Below the pieces are notes generated by a model. The model did no database searches. It was given only the letters and a program-made list of their open reading frames with translations, and was not told where the DNA came from. Of a DNA stretch of 64,000 nucleotides, positions 36,481 to 50,503 are shown in pieces. How positions within the stretch are numbered: position 1 is the first letter of the stretch; the number at the start of each line of letters is the position of its first letter. The DNA comes from Hydractinia symbiolongicarpus (taxonomy: Eukaryota > Cnidaria > Hydrozoa > Anthoathecata > Hydractiniidae): contig NC_079877.1 in NCBI RefSeq assembly GCF_029227915.1, positions 2,728,001-2,792,000 of the forward strand. Direction: 5' to 3'. The translations under genes and the position numbers were made by a program.

Positions 36481-39400
36481 AATGATATTCTTCTTAATTT
36501 GACATGATTGCCGGAACTCAGCGATTACACTGGACCCTGTGGTAGCGATTCATTTAAAAATTTAGATAAATAAGTCATTTTTACTGTGGGACCAATCCTA
36601 GCCGTTAGCGCACGCTGAAGATATAGAGACAGTTTCTATAACTAAATTTCATTGATTTTCTGACGGTGTCAATCCGTTTGAGTTACAACGGTTGTGTCAC
36701 ACATTCGTACCAACATGTATTTAGTGATTTTTTTCCGATATTTCTAAGTTGTATCGCTTTCAACAGTGAAACGATTGACTGTGGGACTTAATTGAACTGA
36801 TTTTGGACTTTCACCTTTTAAATGTGATAAATGAGTCATTTTGACTACAAGAAATGATATTCTTCTTAATTTGACATGATTGCCGGAACTCAGCGATTAC
36901 ACTGGACCGTGTGGTAGCGATTCATTTTAAAATTTAGATAAATAAGATTTTCTTACTGTGGGACCAATCCTGGCCGTTAGCACGCGCTGAAGAAATAAAG
37001 ACATTCTCAAAAACTACATTTCATTGATTTCTTGGTGGTATAATGCCGTTTGAGTTACAACGGTTGCGTCACATATTCGTACCAACATGTATTTAGCGAA
37101 AGTATTCGGATATTACTAGGTTGAATCGCTTTTAACCGTGAAACGTTTGACTGTGCGACTTAAATGAACTGATTTTGGACTTTGACCTTATAAATGTTAT
37201 AAGTGAGACTATTGAACGCAAAGAAATAACATTCTTCTTAATTTGACATGATTGCTGGAACTCAGCGATTACACTGGGCGCTGTGGTAGCGGTTTATTTA
37301 AAAATTAAGATAAATAAGTCTTTTTTTACTGTGAGACCAATCCTAGCCGTTATCGCGCGCTGAAGAAATTGAGACATTTTCCAAAACTACATTTCATTGA
37401 CTCTCTAACGGTGTCAATCCGTTTGAGTTACAACTGTTGCGTCACATATTCGTACCAACATGGGTTTAGTGATATTTTCCAATATTACTAAGTTGTATTG
37501 CTTTTAACAGTGAAACGATTGACTGTGGGAATTAATTGAACTAATTTTGGACTGTGATCTTATAAATGTGATAAATGGGCCAATTGGTCTCCAAGGAATA
37601 ACTTTCTTCTTAATTTGACGTGATTGCTGGAACTCAGCGATTACACTGGGCGCTGTGGTAACGCTTTATTTAAAAATTAAGTTAAATAAGTCATTTTTTA
37701 CTGTGGGACCAATCCCAGCCGTTATCGCGCGCTAAAGAAATAGACACAATTTCAAAAACTACATTTCATTGACTTTCTAACGGTGTCAATCCGTTTGAGT
37801 TATAACGGTTGCGTCACATATTCGTACCAACATGTATTTAGCGATATTTTTCTCATATTACTAGGTTGCATCGCTTTTAACAGTGAAGCGATTGACTGTG
37901 GGACTTAATTGAACTGATTTTGGACTGTGATCTTATAAATGTTATAAGACAGACAATTGGACTCCAGGAAATAACATTCTCTTTAATTTGACATGATTGC
38001 TGAAGTTCAGCGTTTACACTGGGCGCTGTGGTAACGCTTTATTTAAAAATTAAGATAAATAAGTCATTTTTTACTGTGGGACCAATCCTAGCCGTTATCG
38101 CGCGCTGAAGAAATAGAGACAGTTTCACAAGCTACATTTCATTGACTTTCTAACGGTGTCAATCCGTTTGACTTACAACGGTTGCGTCACACATTCGTAC
38201 CAACATGTATTTAGTGGTTTTCTTCCGATATTACTAAGTTGTATCGCTTTCAACAGTGAAACGATTGACTGTGGGACTTAATTGAACTGATTTTGGACTT
38301 TGACTTTATAAATGTGATAAATGAGTCATTTTGACTACAAGAAATGATATTCTTCTTAATTTGACATGATTGCCGGAACTCAGCGATTACACTGGACCCT
38401 GTTGTAGCGATTCATTTAAAAATTTAGATAAATAAGTCATTTTTACTGTGGGACCAATCCTAGCCGTTAGCGCGCGCTGAAGATATAGAGACAGTTTCTA
38501 AAACTAAATTTCATTGATTTTCTGACGGTGTCAATCCGTTTGAGTTACAACGGTTGCGTCACACATTCGTACCAACATGTATTCAGTGATTTTTTTCCGA
38601 TATTTCTAAGTTGTATCGCTTTCAACAGTGAAACGATTGACTGTGGGACTTAATTGAACTGATTTTGGACTTTGACCTTATATATGTGATAAATGGGTCA
38701 TTTTGACTACAAGAAATGATATTTTTCTTAATTTGACATGATTGCTGGAACTCAGCAATTACACGGGGCGTTGTGGTAAGGCTTTATTTAAAAATTAAGA
38801 TAAATAAGTCATTTTTTATTATGGGACCAATCCTAGCCGTTATCAAGCACTGAAGATATAGAGACAGTTTCTAAAACTAAATTTCATTGATTTTCTAACG
38901 GTGTCAATCCGTTTGAGTTACAACGGTTGTGTCACACATTCGTACCAACATGTATTTAGTGATTTTTTTCCGATATTACTAAGTTGTATCGCTTTCAACA
39001 GCGAAACGATTGACTGTGGGACTTAATTGAACTGATTTTGGACTTTCACCTTTTAAATGTGATAAATGAGTCATTTTGACTACAAGAAATGATATTCTTC
39101 TTAATTTGACATGATTGCCGGAACTCAGCGATTACACTGGACCGTGTGGTAGCGATTCATTTTAAAATTTAGATAAATAAGATTTTCTTACTGTGGGACC
39201 AATCCTGGCCGTTAGCACGCGCTGAAGAAATAAAGACATTCTCAAAAACTACATTTCATTGATTTCTTGGTGGTATAATGCCGTTTGAGTTACAACGGTT
39301 GCGTCACATATTCGTACCAACATGTATTTAGCGAAAGTATTCGGATATTACTAGGTTGAATCGCTTTTAACCGTAAAACGTTTGACTGTGCGACTTAAAT

Positions 39401-42400
39401 GAACTGATTTTGGACTTTGACCTTATAAATGTTATAAGTGAGACTATTGAACGCAAAGAAATAAAATTCTTCTTAATTTGACATGATTGCTGGAACTCAG
39501 CTATTACACTGGGCGCTGTGGTAGCGGTTTATTTAAAAATTAAGATAATTAAGTCTTTTTTTACTGTGAGACCAATCCTAGCCGTTATCGCGCGCTGAAG
39601 AAATTGAGACATTTTCCAAAACTACATTTCATTGACTCTCTAACGGTGTCAATCCGTTTGAGTTACAACTGTTGCGTCACATATTCGTACCAACATGGGT
39701 TTAGTGATATTTTCCAATATTACTAAGTTGTATTGCTTTTAACAGTGAAACGATTGACTGTGGGAATTAATTGAACTGATTTTGGACTGTGATCTTATAA
39801 ATGTGATAAATGGGCCAATTGGTCTCCAAGGAATAACTTTCTTCTTAATTTGACGTGATTGCTGGAACTCAGCGATTACACTGGGCGCTGTGGTAACGCT
39901 TTATTTAAAAATTAAGTTAAATAAGTCATTTTTTACTGTGGGACCAATCCCAGCCGTTATCGCGCGCTAAAGAAATAGACACAATTTCAAAAACTACATT
40001 TCATTGACTTTCTAATGGTGTCAATCCGTTTGAGTTATAACGGTTGCGTCACATATTCGTACCAACATGTATTTAGCGATATTTTTCTCATATTACTAGG
40101 TTGCATCGCTTTTAACAGTGAAGCGATTGACTGTGGGACTTAATTGAACTGATTTTGGACTGTGATCTTATAAATGTTATAAGACAGACAATTGGACTCC
40201 AGGAAATAACATTCTCTTTAATTTGACATGATTGCTGAAGTTCAGCGTTTACACTGGGCGCTGTGGTAGCGCTTTATTTAAAAATTAAAATAAGTATGTC
40301 ATTTTTTACTGTGGGACCAATCTTAGCCGTTATCGCGCGCTGAAGAAATAGAGACAGTTTCAAAAATCACATTTCATTGATTTTCTAAGGGTGTCAACCC
40401 GTTTGAGTTACAATAGTTGCGTCACATATTCGTACCAAAATGTATTTAGTGATTTTCTTCGGATATTATTAATTTGTATCGCTTTTAACAGTGAAACGAT
40501 TGACTGTGGGACTTAATTGAACTGATTTTGGACTTTGACTTTCTAAATGTGATAAATGAGTCATTTTGACTACAAGAAATGATATTCTTCTTAATTTGAC
40601 ATGATTGCCGGAACTCAGCGATTACACTGGACCGTGTGGTAGCGATTCATTTTAAAATTTAGATAAATAAGATTTTCTTACTGTGGGACCAATCCTGGCC
40701 GTTAGCACGCGCTGAAGATATAGAGACAGTTTCTAAAACTAAATTTCATTGATTTTCTGACGGTGTCAATCCGTTTGAGTTACAACGGTTGCGTCACACA
40801 TTCGTACCAACATGTATTCAGTGATTTTTTTCCGATATTTCTAAGTTGTATCGCTTTCAACAGTGAAACGATTGACTGTGGGACTTAATTGAACTGATTT
40901 TGGACTTTGACCTTATATATGTGATAAATGGGTCATTTTGACTACAAGAAATGATATTTTTCTTAATTTGACATGATTGCTGGAACTCAGCAATTACACG
41001 GGGCGTTGTGGTAAGGCTTTATTTAAAAATTAAGATAAATAAGTCATTTTTTATTATGGGACCAATCCTAGCCGTTATCAAGCACTGAAGATATAGAGAC
41101 AGTTTCTAAAACTAAATTTCATTGATTTTCTAACGGTGTCAATCCGTTTGAGTTACAACGGTTGTGTCACACATTCGTACCAACATGTATTTAGTGATTT
41201 TTTTCCGATATTACTAAGTTGTATCGCTTTCAACAGCGAAACGATTGACTGTGGGACTTAATTGAACTGATTTTGGACTTTCACCTTTTAAATGTGATAA
41301 ATGAGTCATTTTGACTACAAGAAATGATATTCTTCTTAATTTGACATGATTGCCGGAACTCAGCGATTACACTGGACCGTGTGGTAGCGATTCATTTTAA
41401 AATTTAGATAAATAAGATTTTCTTACTGTGGGACCAATCCTGGCCGTTAGCACGCGCTGAAGAAATAAAGACATTCTCAAAAACTACATTTCATTGATTT
41501 CTTGGTGGTATAATGCCGTTTGAGTTACAACGGTTGCGTCACATATTCGTACCAACATGTATTTAGCGAAAGTATTCGGATATTACTAGGTTGAATCGCT
41601 TTTAACCGTAAAACGTTTGACTGTGCGACTTAAATGAACTGATTTTGGACTTTGACCTTATAAATGTTATAAGTGAGACTATTGAACGCAAAGAAATAAA
41701 ATTCTTCTTAATTTGACATGATTGCTGGAACTCAGCTATTACACTGGGCGCTGTGGTAGCGGTTTATTTAAAAATTAAGATAATTAAGTCTTTTTTTACT
41801 GTGAGACCAATCCTAGCCGTTATCGCGCGCTGAAGAAATTGAGACATTTTCCAAAACTACATTTCATTGACTCTCTAACGGTGTCAATCCGTTTGAGTTA
41901 CAACTGTTGCGTCACATATTCGTACCAACATGGGTTTAGTGATATTTTCCAATATTACTAAGTTGTATTGCTTTTAACAGTGAAACGATTGACTGTGGGA
42001 ATTAATTGAACTGATTTTGGACTGTGATCTTATAAATGTGATAAATGGGCCAATTGGTCTCCAAGGAATAACTTTCTTCTTAATTTGACGTGATTGCTGG
42101 AACTCAGCGATTACACTGGGCGCTGTGGTAACGCTTTATTTAAAAATTAAGTTAAATAAGTCATTTTTTACTGTGGGACCAATCCCAGCCGTTATCGCGC
42201 GCTAAAGAAATAGACACAATTTCAAAAACTACATTTCATTGACTTTCTAATGGTGTCAATCCGTTTGAGTTATAACGGTTGCGTCACATATTCGTACCAA
42301 CATGTATTTAGCGATATTTTTCTCATATTACTAGGTTGCATCGCTTTTAACAGTGAAGCGATTGACTGTGGGACTTAATTGAACTGATTTTGGACTGTGA

Positions 42401-42745
42401 TCTTATAAATGTTATAAGACAGACAATTGGACTCCAGGAAATAACATTCTCTTTAATTTGACATGATTGCTGAAGTTCAGCGTTTACACTGGGCGTTGTG
42501 GTAGCGCTTTATTTAAAAATTAAAATAAGTATGTCATTTTTTACTGTGGGACCAATCTTAGCCGTTATCGCGCGCTGAAGAAATAGAGACAGTTTCAAAA
42601 ATCACATTTCATTGATTTTCTAAGGGTGTCAACCCGTTTGAGTTACAATAGTTGCGTCACATATTCGTACCAAAATGTATTTAGTGATTTTCTTCGGATA
42701 TTATTAATTTGTATCGCTTTTAACAGTGAAACGATTGACTGTGGG
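36481..42745. repeat. HOR domain 4: 6-monomer unit of 2,235 bp
   Basis: Anchors: 36495, 36867, 37239, 37611, 37984, 38357; 38729, 39102, 39474, 39846, 40219, 40592; 40964, 41337, 41709, 42081, 42454. Class order: TTGG type; AACGCAAAGAAATAA tail; GGGCCAATTGGTCTCC tail with GTTAAATAAG; ACTCCAGGAAATAAC tail; GCCGG type; GCAATTACAC type. The second and third units (38,482-40,500 and 40,717-42,735) are almost identical; one difference seen is GGGCGCTG at 40,256 against GGGCGTTG at 42,493. The unit shares five classes with the 5-mer HOR at 28-32 kb. Confidence 0.88.
40592..40963. repeat. Chimeric monomer with junction near 40,716
   Basis: The front has the signature of the TTGG class (GGACCGTG, TTTTAAAATTTAG, AAGATTTTCTTACTG, CCTGGCCGTTAGCACG). 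At GCGCTGAAGA (40,711-40,720) it changes to GATATAGAGACAGTTTCTAAAAC, the class found at 38,482. Ordinary TTGG monomers read GAAGAAATAAAGACATTC here. This is the exchange point that created the second and third 2,235-bp units. Confidence 0.88.
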
Positions 42746-45700
42746 AATTATTTGAACTGATTCTGGACTGTGACCTTATAAATGTGCTAAATGAGGCAAT
42801 TGGTCTCCAAGGAATGACATTCTTCTTAATTTGACATGATTGCTGGAACTCAGCGATTACACTGGGCGCTGTGGTAGCGCTTTATTTAAAAATTAAGATA
42901 AATATGTCATTTTTTACTGTGGGACCAATCTTAGCCGTTATCGCGCGCTGAAGAAATAGAGACAGTTTCAAAAACCACATTTCATTGATTTTCTAACGGT
43001 GTCAACCCGTTTGAGTTACAATAGTTGCGTCACATATTCGTACCAAAATGTATTTAGTGATTTTCTTCGGATATTATTAATTTGTATCGCTTTTAACAGT
43101 GAAACGATTGACTGTGGGAATTATTTGAACTGATTCTGGACTGTGACCTTATAAATGTGCTAAATGAGGCAATTGGTCTCCAAGGAATGACATTCTTCTT
43201 AATTTGACATGATTGCTGGAACTCAGCGGTTACACTGGGCGCTGTGGTAGCGCTTTATTTAAAAATTAAGATAAATAAGTCTTTTTTTACTGTGGGACCA
43301 ATGCTAGCCGTTATCGCGCGCCAAAGAAATAGAGACAGTTTCAAAAACCACATTTCATTGACTTTCTAACGGTGTCAATCCGTTTGAGTTACAACAGTTG
43401 CGTCACATATTCGTACCAAAATGTATTTAGTGATTTTCTTCGGATATCCCTAAGTTGTATCGCTTTTAACAGTGAAACGATTGACTGTGGGAATTATTTA
43501 AACTGATTCAGGACTGTGACCTTATAAATGTGATAAATGAGGCAAAAGGTCTCCAAGGAGTAACATTCTTCTTAATTTGACATGATTGCTGGAAGTCAGC
43601 GATTACATTAGGCTCTGGGTAGCCTTTTTTAAAAAATTTAGATAAATAAGTCATTTTTTATTGTAGGACCAATCCTAGCCGTTAGTTTGCGCTGAAAAAT
43701 TAGAGACAGCTTCAAAAAGTACATTTCATTGACTTTCTAGCGGTGTCAATCCGTTTGAGTTACAACGGTTGGGTCACATATTCGTACCAACATGTATTAA
43801 CGATGTTTTTTTGATATTACTAGGTTGCATCGCTTCTAACAGTGAAACGATTGACTGTGGGATTTAATTGAACTAACTTTGGACTGTGACCTCATAAGTG
43901 TGATAAATAAGACAATTGGACTCCAAGAAAGAACATTCTTCTTAATTTGACATGATTGCCGGAACTCAGCGATTACACTGGACCCTGTGGTAGCGATTCA
44001 TTTTAAAATTTAGATAAATAAGATTTTCTTACTGTGGGACCAATCCTGGCCGTTAGCACGCGCTGAAGAAATAAAGACATTCACAAAAACTACATTTCAT
44101 TGATTTCTTGGCGGTATAATTCCGTTTGAGTTACAACGGTTGCGTCACATATTCGTACCAACATGTATTTAGCGAAAGTATTCGGATATTACTAGGTTGC
44201 ATCGCTTTTAACTGTGAAACGTTTAACTGTGCGACTTAAATGAACTGATTTTAGACTTTGACCTTATAAATGTGATAAGTGAGACAATTGGACGCCAAGA
44301 AATAACATTCTTCTTAATTTGACATGATTGCTGGAACTCAGCTATTACACTGGGCGCTGTGGTAGCGCTTTATTTAAAAATTAAGATAAATAAGTCTTTT
44401 TTTACTGTGAGACCAATCCCAGCCGTTATCGCGCGCTGAAGAAATAGAGACAGTTTCAAAAACCACATTTCATTGACTTTCTAACGGTGTCAATCCGTTT
44501 GAGTTGCAACAGTTGCGTCACATATTCGTACCAAAATGTATTTAGTGATTTTCTTCGGATAATACTAAGTTGTATCGCTTTTAACAGTGAAACGATTGAC
44601 AGTGGGAATTATTTGAACTGATTCAGGACTGTGACCTTATAAATGTGATAAATGAGGCAATAGGTCTCCAATGAATAACATTCTTCTTAATTTGACATGA
44701 TTGCCGGAACTCAGCGATTACACTGGACCGTGTGGTAGCGATTCATTTTAAAATTAAGATAAATAAGATTTTCTTACTGTGGGACCAATCCTGGCCGTTA
44801 GCACGCGCTGAAGAAATAAAGACATTCTCAAAAACTACATTTCATTGATTTCTTGGCGGTATAATTCCGTTTGAGTTACAACGGTTGCGTCATATATTCG
44901 TACCAACATGTATTTAGCGAAAGTATTCGGATATTACTAGGTTGCATCGCTTTTAACTGTGAAACGTTTGACTGTGCGACTTAAATGAACTGATTTTGGA
45001 CTTTGACCTTATAAATGTTATAAGTGAGACAATTGGACGCCAAGAAATAACATTCTTCTTAATTTGACATGATTGCTGGAACTCAGCGATTACACTGGGC
45101 GCTGTGGTAGCGCTTTATTTAAAAATTAGGATAAATAAGTCTTTTTTTACTGTGGGACCAATCCTAGCCGTTATCGCGCGCCGAAGAAATAGAGACAGTT
45201 TCAAAAACCACATTTCATTGAATTTCTAACGGTGTCAATCCGTTTGAGTTACAACAGTTGCGTCACATATTCGTACCAAAATGTATTTAGTGATTTTCTT
45301 CGGATATTCCTAAGTTGTATCGCTTTTAACAGTGAAACGATTGACTGTGGGAATTATTTGAACTGATTCAGGACTGTGACCTTATAAATGTGATAAATGA
45401 GGCAAAAGGTCTCCAATGAATAACATTCTTCTTAATTTGACATGATTGCCGGAACTCAGCGATTACATTAGGCTCTGGGTAGCCTTTTTTTTGAAAATTT
45501 AGATAAATAAGTCATTTTTTATTGTGGGACCAATCCTAGCCGTTAGTTCGCGCTGAAAAAATAGAGACAGCTTCAAAAAGTACATTTCATTAACTTTCTA
45601 ACGGTGTCAATCCGTTTAAGTTACAACGGTTGGGTCACATATTCGTACCAACATGTATTAACGATGTTTTTCTGACATTACTAGGTTGCATCGCTTCTAA

Positions 45701-46055
45701 CAGTGAAACGATTGACTGTAGGATTTAATTGAACTAACTTTGGACTGTGACCTCATAAGTGTGATAAATGAGACAATTGGACTCCAAGAAAGAACATTCT
45801 TCTTAATTTGACATGATTGCCGGAACTCAGGGATTACATTGGACCCTGTGGTAGCGATTCATTTAAAAATTTCGATAAATAAGTCATTTTTTACTGTGGG
45901 ACCAATCCTAGCCGTTTGTTCGCGCTGAAAAAATAGAGACAGCTTCAAAACGTACATTTCATTGACTTTCTAACGGTGTCAATCCGTTTGAGTTACAACG
46001 GTTGGGTCACATATTCGTACCAACATGTATTAACGATGTTTTTCTGATATTACTA
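42746..46055. repeat. Mosaic domain with 2-mer alternation
   Basis: Anchors: 42827, 43200, 43573, 43943, 44315, 44688, 45060, 45433, 45804. The monomer at 42,827 is a near copy of its successor's front (CAAGGAATGACATTC tails at 42,811 and 43,184). TTGG-class monomers (43,943 and 44,688) alternate with GTCTTTTTTTACTG monomers (44,315 and 45,060), a 745-bp two-mer. The CTCTGGGTAGCC class occurs at 43,573 and 45,433 (1,860 bp, five monomers). Monomers 45,804 and 46,176 share CTCAGGGATTACATTGGACC. Confidence 0.8.
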
Positions 46056-49000
46056 GGTTGCATCGCTTCTAACAGTGAAACGATTGACTGTGGGATTTAA
46101 TTGAACTAACTTTGGACTGTGACCTCATAAGTGTGATAAATGAGACAATTGGACTCCAAGAAAGAACATTCTTCTTAATTTGACATGATTGCCGGAACTC
46201 AGGGATTACATTGGACCGTGTGGTAGCGATTCATTTAAAAATTTAGATAAATAAGTCATTTTTACTGTGGGACCAATCCTAGCCGTTAGCGCGCGCTGAA
46301 GATATAGAGACAGTTTTAAGAACTCCATTTCATTGACTTTCTAAGGGTGTCAATCCGTTTGAGTTACAACGGTTGCGTCACACATTCGTATCAACATGTG
46401 TTTAGTGATTTTTTTCCGATATTACTAAGTTGTATCGCTTTCAACAGCGAAACGATTGACTGTGGAACTTAATTGAACTGATTTTGGACTTTCACCTTAT
46501 AAATGTGATAAATGAGTCATTTTGACTACAAGAAATGATATTCTTCTTAATTTGACATGATTGCCGGAACTCAGCGATTACACTGGACCGTGTGGTAGAC
46601 CTTTTTTAGAAATTTAGATAAATAAGTCATTTTTTACTCTGGGACCAATCCTAGCCGTTAGTTCGCGCTGAAGAAATAGAGACAGCTTCAAAAAGTACAT
46701 TTCATTGACTTTCTAACGGTGTCAAACCGTTTGAGTTACAACGGTTGGGTCACATATTCGTAACAACATGTATTTAGCGATATTTTTCTGATATTACTAG
46801 GTTGCATCGCTTCAAACAGTGAAACGATTGACTGTGGGACTTAATTGAACTAACTTTGGACTGTGACCTCATAAGTGTGATAAATGAGACAATTGGACTC
46901 TAAGAAAGAACATTCTTCTTAATTTGACATGATTGCCGGAACTCAGCGATTACATTGGACCCTGTGGTAGCGATTCATTAAAAATTTAGATAAATAAGTC
47001 ATTTTTACTGTGGGACCAATCCTAGCCGTTAGCGCGCGCTGAAGATATAGAGACAACTTCAAAAAGTACATTTCATTGACTTTCTAACGGTGTCAATCCC
47101 TTTGAATTACAACGGTTGCGTGAAACATTCGTACCAACATGTATTTAGTGATTTTTTACCGATATTTTTAAGTTGTATCGCTTTCAACAGTGAAACGATT
47201 GACTGTGGGAATTATTTGAACTGATTCAGGACTGTGACTTTATAAATGTGATAAATGAGGCAATAGGTCTCCAAGGAATAACATTCTTCTTAATTTGACA
47301 TGACTGCTGGAATTCAGCGATTACATTGGGCTCTGTGGTAGCCCTTTTTTAAAAATTTAGATAAATAAGTCATTTTTTACTGTGGGACCAATCCTAGCCG
47401 TTAGTTCGCGCTGAAGAAATAGAGACAGCTTCAAAAAGTACATTTCATTGACTTTCTAACGGTGTCAACCCGTTTGAGTTACAATAGTTGCGTCACATAT
47501 TCGTACCAAAATGTATTTAGTGATTTTCTTCGGATATTATTAATTTGTATCGCTTTTAACAGTGAAACGATTGACTGTGGGAATTATTTGAACTGATTCT
47601 GGACTGTGACCTTATAAATGTGCTAAATGAGGCAATTGGTCTCCAAGGAATGACATTCTTCTTAATTTGACATGATTGCTGGAACTCAGCGATTACACTG
47701 GGCGCTGTGGTAGCGCTTTATTTAAAAATTAAGATAAATATGTCATTTTTTACTGTGGGACCAATCTTAGCCGTTTTCGCGCGCTGAAGAAATAGAGACA
47801 GTTTCAAAAACCACATTTCATTGATTTTCTAACGGTGTCAACCCGTTTGAGTTACAATAGTTGCGTCACATATTCGTACCAAAATGTATTTAGTGATTTT
47901 CTTCGGATAATACTAAGTTGTATCGCTTTTAACAGTGAAACGATTGACTGTGGGAATTATTTGAACTGATTCAGGACTGTGACCTTATAAATGTGATAAA
48001 TGAGGCAATAGGTCTCCAAGGAATAACATTCTTCTTAATTTGACATGATTGCCGGAACTCAGCGATTACACTGGACGGTGTGGTAGCGATTCATTTTAAA
48101 ATTAAGATAAATAAGATTTTCTTACTGTGGGACCAATCCTGGCCGTTAGCACGCGCTGAAGATATAAAGACATTCTCAAAAACTACATTTCATTGATTTC
48201 TTGGCGGTATAATTCCGTTTGAGTTACAACGGTTGCGTCACATATTCGTACCAACATGTATTTAGCGAAAATATTCGGATATTACTAGGTTGCATCGCTT
48301 TTAACTGTGAAACGTTTGACTGTGCGACTTAAATGAACTGATTTTGGACTTTGACCTTATAAATGTTATAAGTGAGACAATTGGACGCCAAGAAATAACA
48401 TTCTTCTTAATTTGACATGATTGCTGGAACTCAGCGATTACACTGGGCGCTGTGGTAGCGCTTTATTTAAAAATTAAGATAAATAAGTCTTTTTTTACTG
48501 TGGGACCAATCCTAGCCGTTATCGCGCGCCGAAGAAATAGAGACAGTTTCAAAAACCACATTTCATTGACTTTCTAACGGTGTCAATCCGTTTGAGTTAC
48601 AACAGTTGCGTCACATATTCGTACCAAAATGTATTTAGTGATTTTCTTCGGATATTCCTAAGTTGTATCGGTTTTAACAGTGAAACGATTGACTGTGGGA
48701 ATTATTTGAACTGATTCAGGACTGTGACCTTATAAATGTGATAAATAAGGCAAAAGGTCTCCAATGAATGACATTCTTCTTAATTTGACATGATTGCTGG
48801 AATTCAGCGATTACATTAGGCTCTGGGTAGCCTTTTTTTTGAAAATTTAGATAAATAAGTCATTTTTTACTGTGGGACCAATCCTAGCCGTTAGTTCGCG
48901 CTGAAAAAATAGAGACAGCTTCAAAAGTACATTTCATTGACTTTCTAACGGTGTCAATCCGTTTGAGTTACAACGGTTGGGTCACATATTCGTACCAACA

Positions 49001-49521
49001 TGTATTAACGATGTTTTTCTGATATTACTAGGTTGCATCGCTTCTAACAGTGAAACGATTGACTGTGGGATTTAATTGAACTAACTTTGGACTGTGACCT
49101 CATAAATGTAATAAATGAGTCATTTTGACTACAAGAAATGATATTCTTCTTAATTTGACATGATTGCCGGAACTCAGCGATTACACTGGACCGTGTGGTA
49201 GACCTTTTTTAAAAATTTAGATAAATAAGTCATTTTTTACTCTGGGAGCAATCCTAGCCGTTAGTTCGCGCTGAAGAAATAGAGACAGCTTCAAAAAGTA
49301 CATTTCATTGACTTCTAACGGTGTCAAACCGTTTGAGTTACAACGGTTGGGTCACATATTCGTACCAACATGTATTTAGCGATATTTTTCTGATATTACT
49401 AGGTTGCATCGCTTCAAACAGTGAAACGATTGACTGTGGGAACTATTTGAACTGATTCTTGACTGTGACCTTATAAATGTGCTAAATGAGGCAATTGGTC
49501 TCCAAGGAGTAACATTCTTCT

Positions 49522-49865
49522 TAATTTGACATGATTGCTGGAATTCAGCGATTACATTAGGCTCTGTGGTAGCGCTTTATTAACTGTCGGACCAATCCTA
49601 GCCAGTAGCTCGCGCTGAAGAAATATAGTCAGTTTCAAAAACTACATTTCATTAATTTTCTCACTGTGTCAATCCGTTTGAGTTACAACGGTTGCTTCAC
49701 ATATTCGTACCAACATGTATTTAGTGATTTTCTTCCTATATTACTAATTTGATTGCTTTTAACAGTGAAACGATTGACTGTGGGAATTAATTAAACTGAT
49801 TCTGGACTGTGACCTTATAAATGTGATAAATGAGCCAATTGGTCTTCAAGGAGTAACATTCTTCT
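49522..49865. repeat. Short monomer (344 bp) with a 29-bp deletion, copy 1
   Basis: GCGCTTTATTAACTGTCGG at 49,572-49,590 lacks the 29 bases that normally lie between TTTATT and ACTGTGGG: the A/T tract, GATAAATAAGTCA and the T-run. The first of the two internal GATAAATRAGTCATTTT elements is therefore gone. It also carries GCCAGTAGCTCG and TTTCTCACTGTGTC, changes found otherwise only in its duplicate. Confidence 0.9.
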
Positions 49866-50104
49866 TAATTTGACATGATTGCTGGAATTCAGCGATTACA
49901 TTAGGCTCTGTGGTAGCGCTTTGTTAAAAAATTAATATAAATAAGTCATTTTTTAGTGTGTGACCAATCCTAGCCGTTAGTTCGCGCTGAAGAAATAGAG
50001 ACAGTTTCAAAAACTACATTTCATTGACTTTCTAACGGTGTCAACCCGTTTGAGTTACAACGGTTGCGTCACATATTCGTACCAACATGTATTTAGTGAT
50101 TTTC

Positions 50105-50125
50105 TTCCTATATTACTAGGTTGCA
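50105..50125. other. Junction of the 4,063-bp tandem duplication
   Basis: The monomer starting at anchor 49,866 reads TTCTTCCTATATTACTA, the class also seen at 53,780, and then GGTTGCATCGCTTC, the class seen at 46,056. The two classes share TATTACTA, so the crossover lies in that short common string. In copy 2 the same position (about 53,795) continues as AGTTGTATTGC, the non-recombinant form. Confidence 0.88.
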
Positions 50126-50503
50126 TCGCTTCTAACAGTGAAACGATTGACTGTGGGATTTAATTGAACTAACTTTGGACTGTGACCTCATAAGTGTGAT
50201 AAATGAGACAATTGGACTCCAAGAAAGAACATTCTTCTTAATTTGACATGATTGCCGGAACTCAGGGATTACATTGGACCCTGTGGTAGCGTTTCATTTA
50301 AAAATTTAGATAAATAAGTCATTTTTACTGTGGGACCAATCCTAGCCGTTAGCGCGCGCTGAAGATATAGAGACAGTTTTAAGAACTCCATTTCATTGAC
50401 TTTCTAAGGGTGTCAATCCGTTTGAGTTACAACGGTTGCGTCACACATTCGTATCAACATGTGTTTAGTGATTTTTTTCCGATATTACTAAGTTGTATCG
50501 CTT

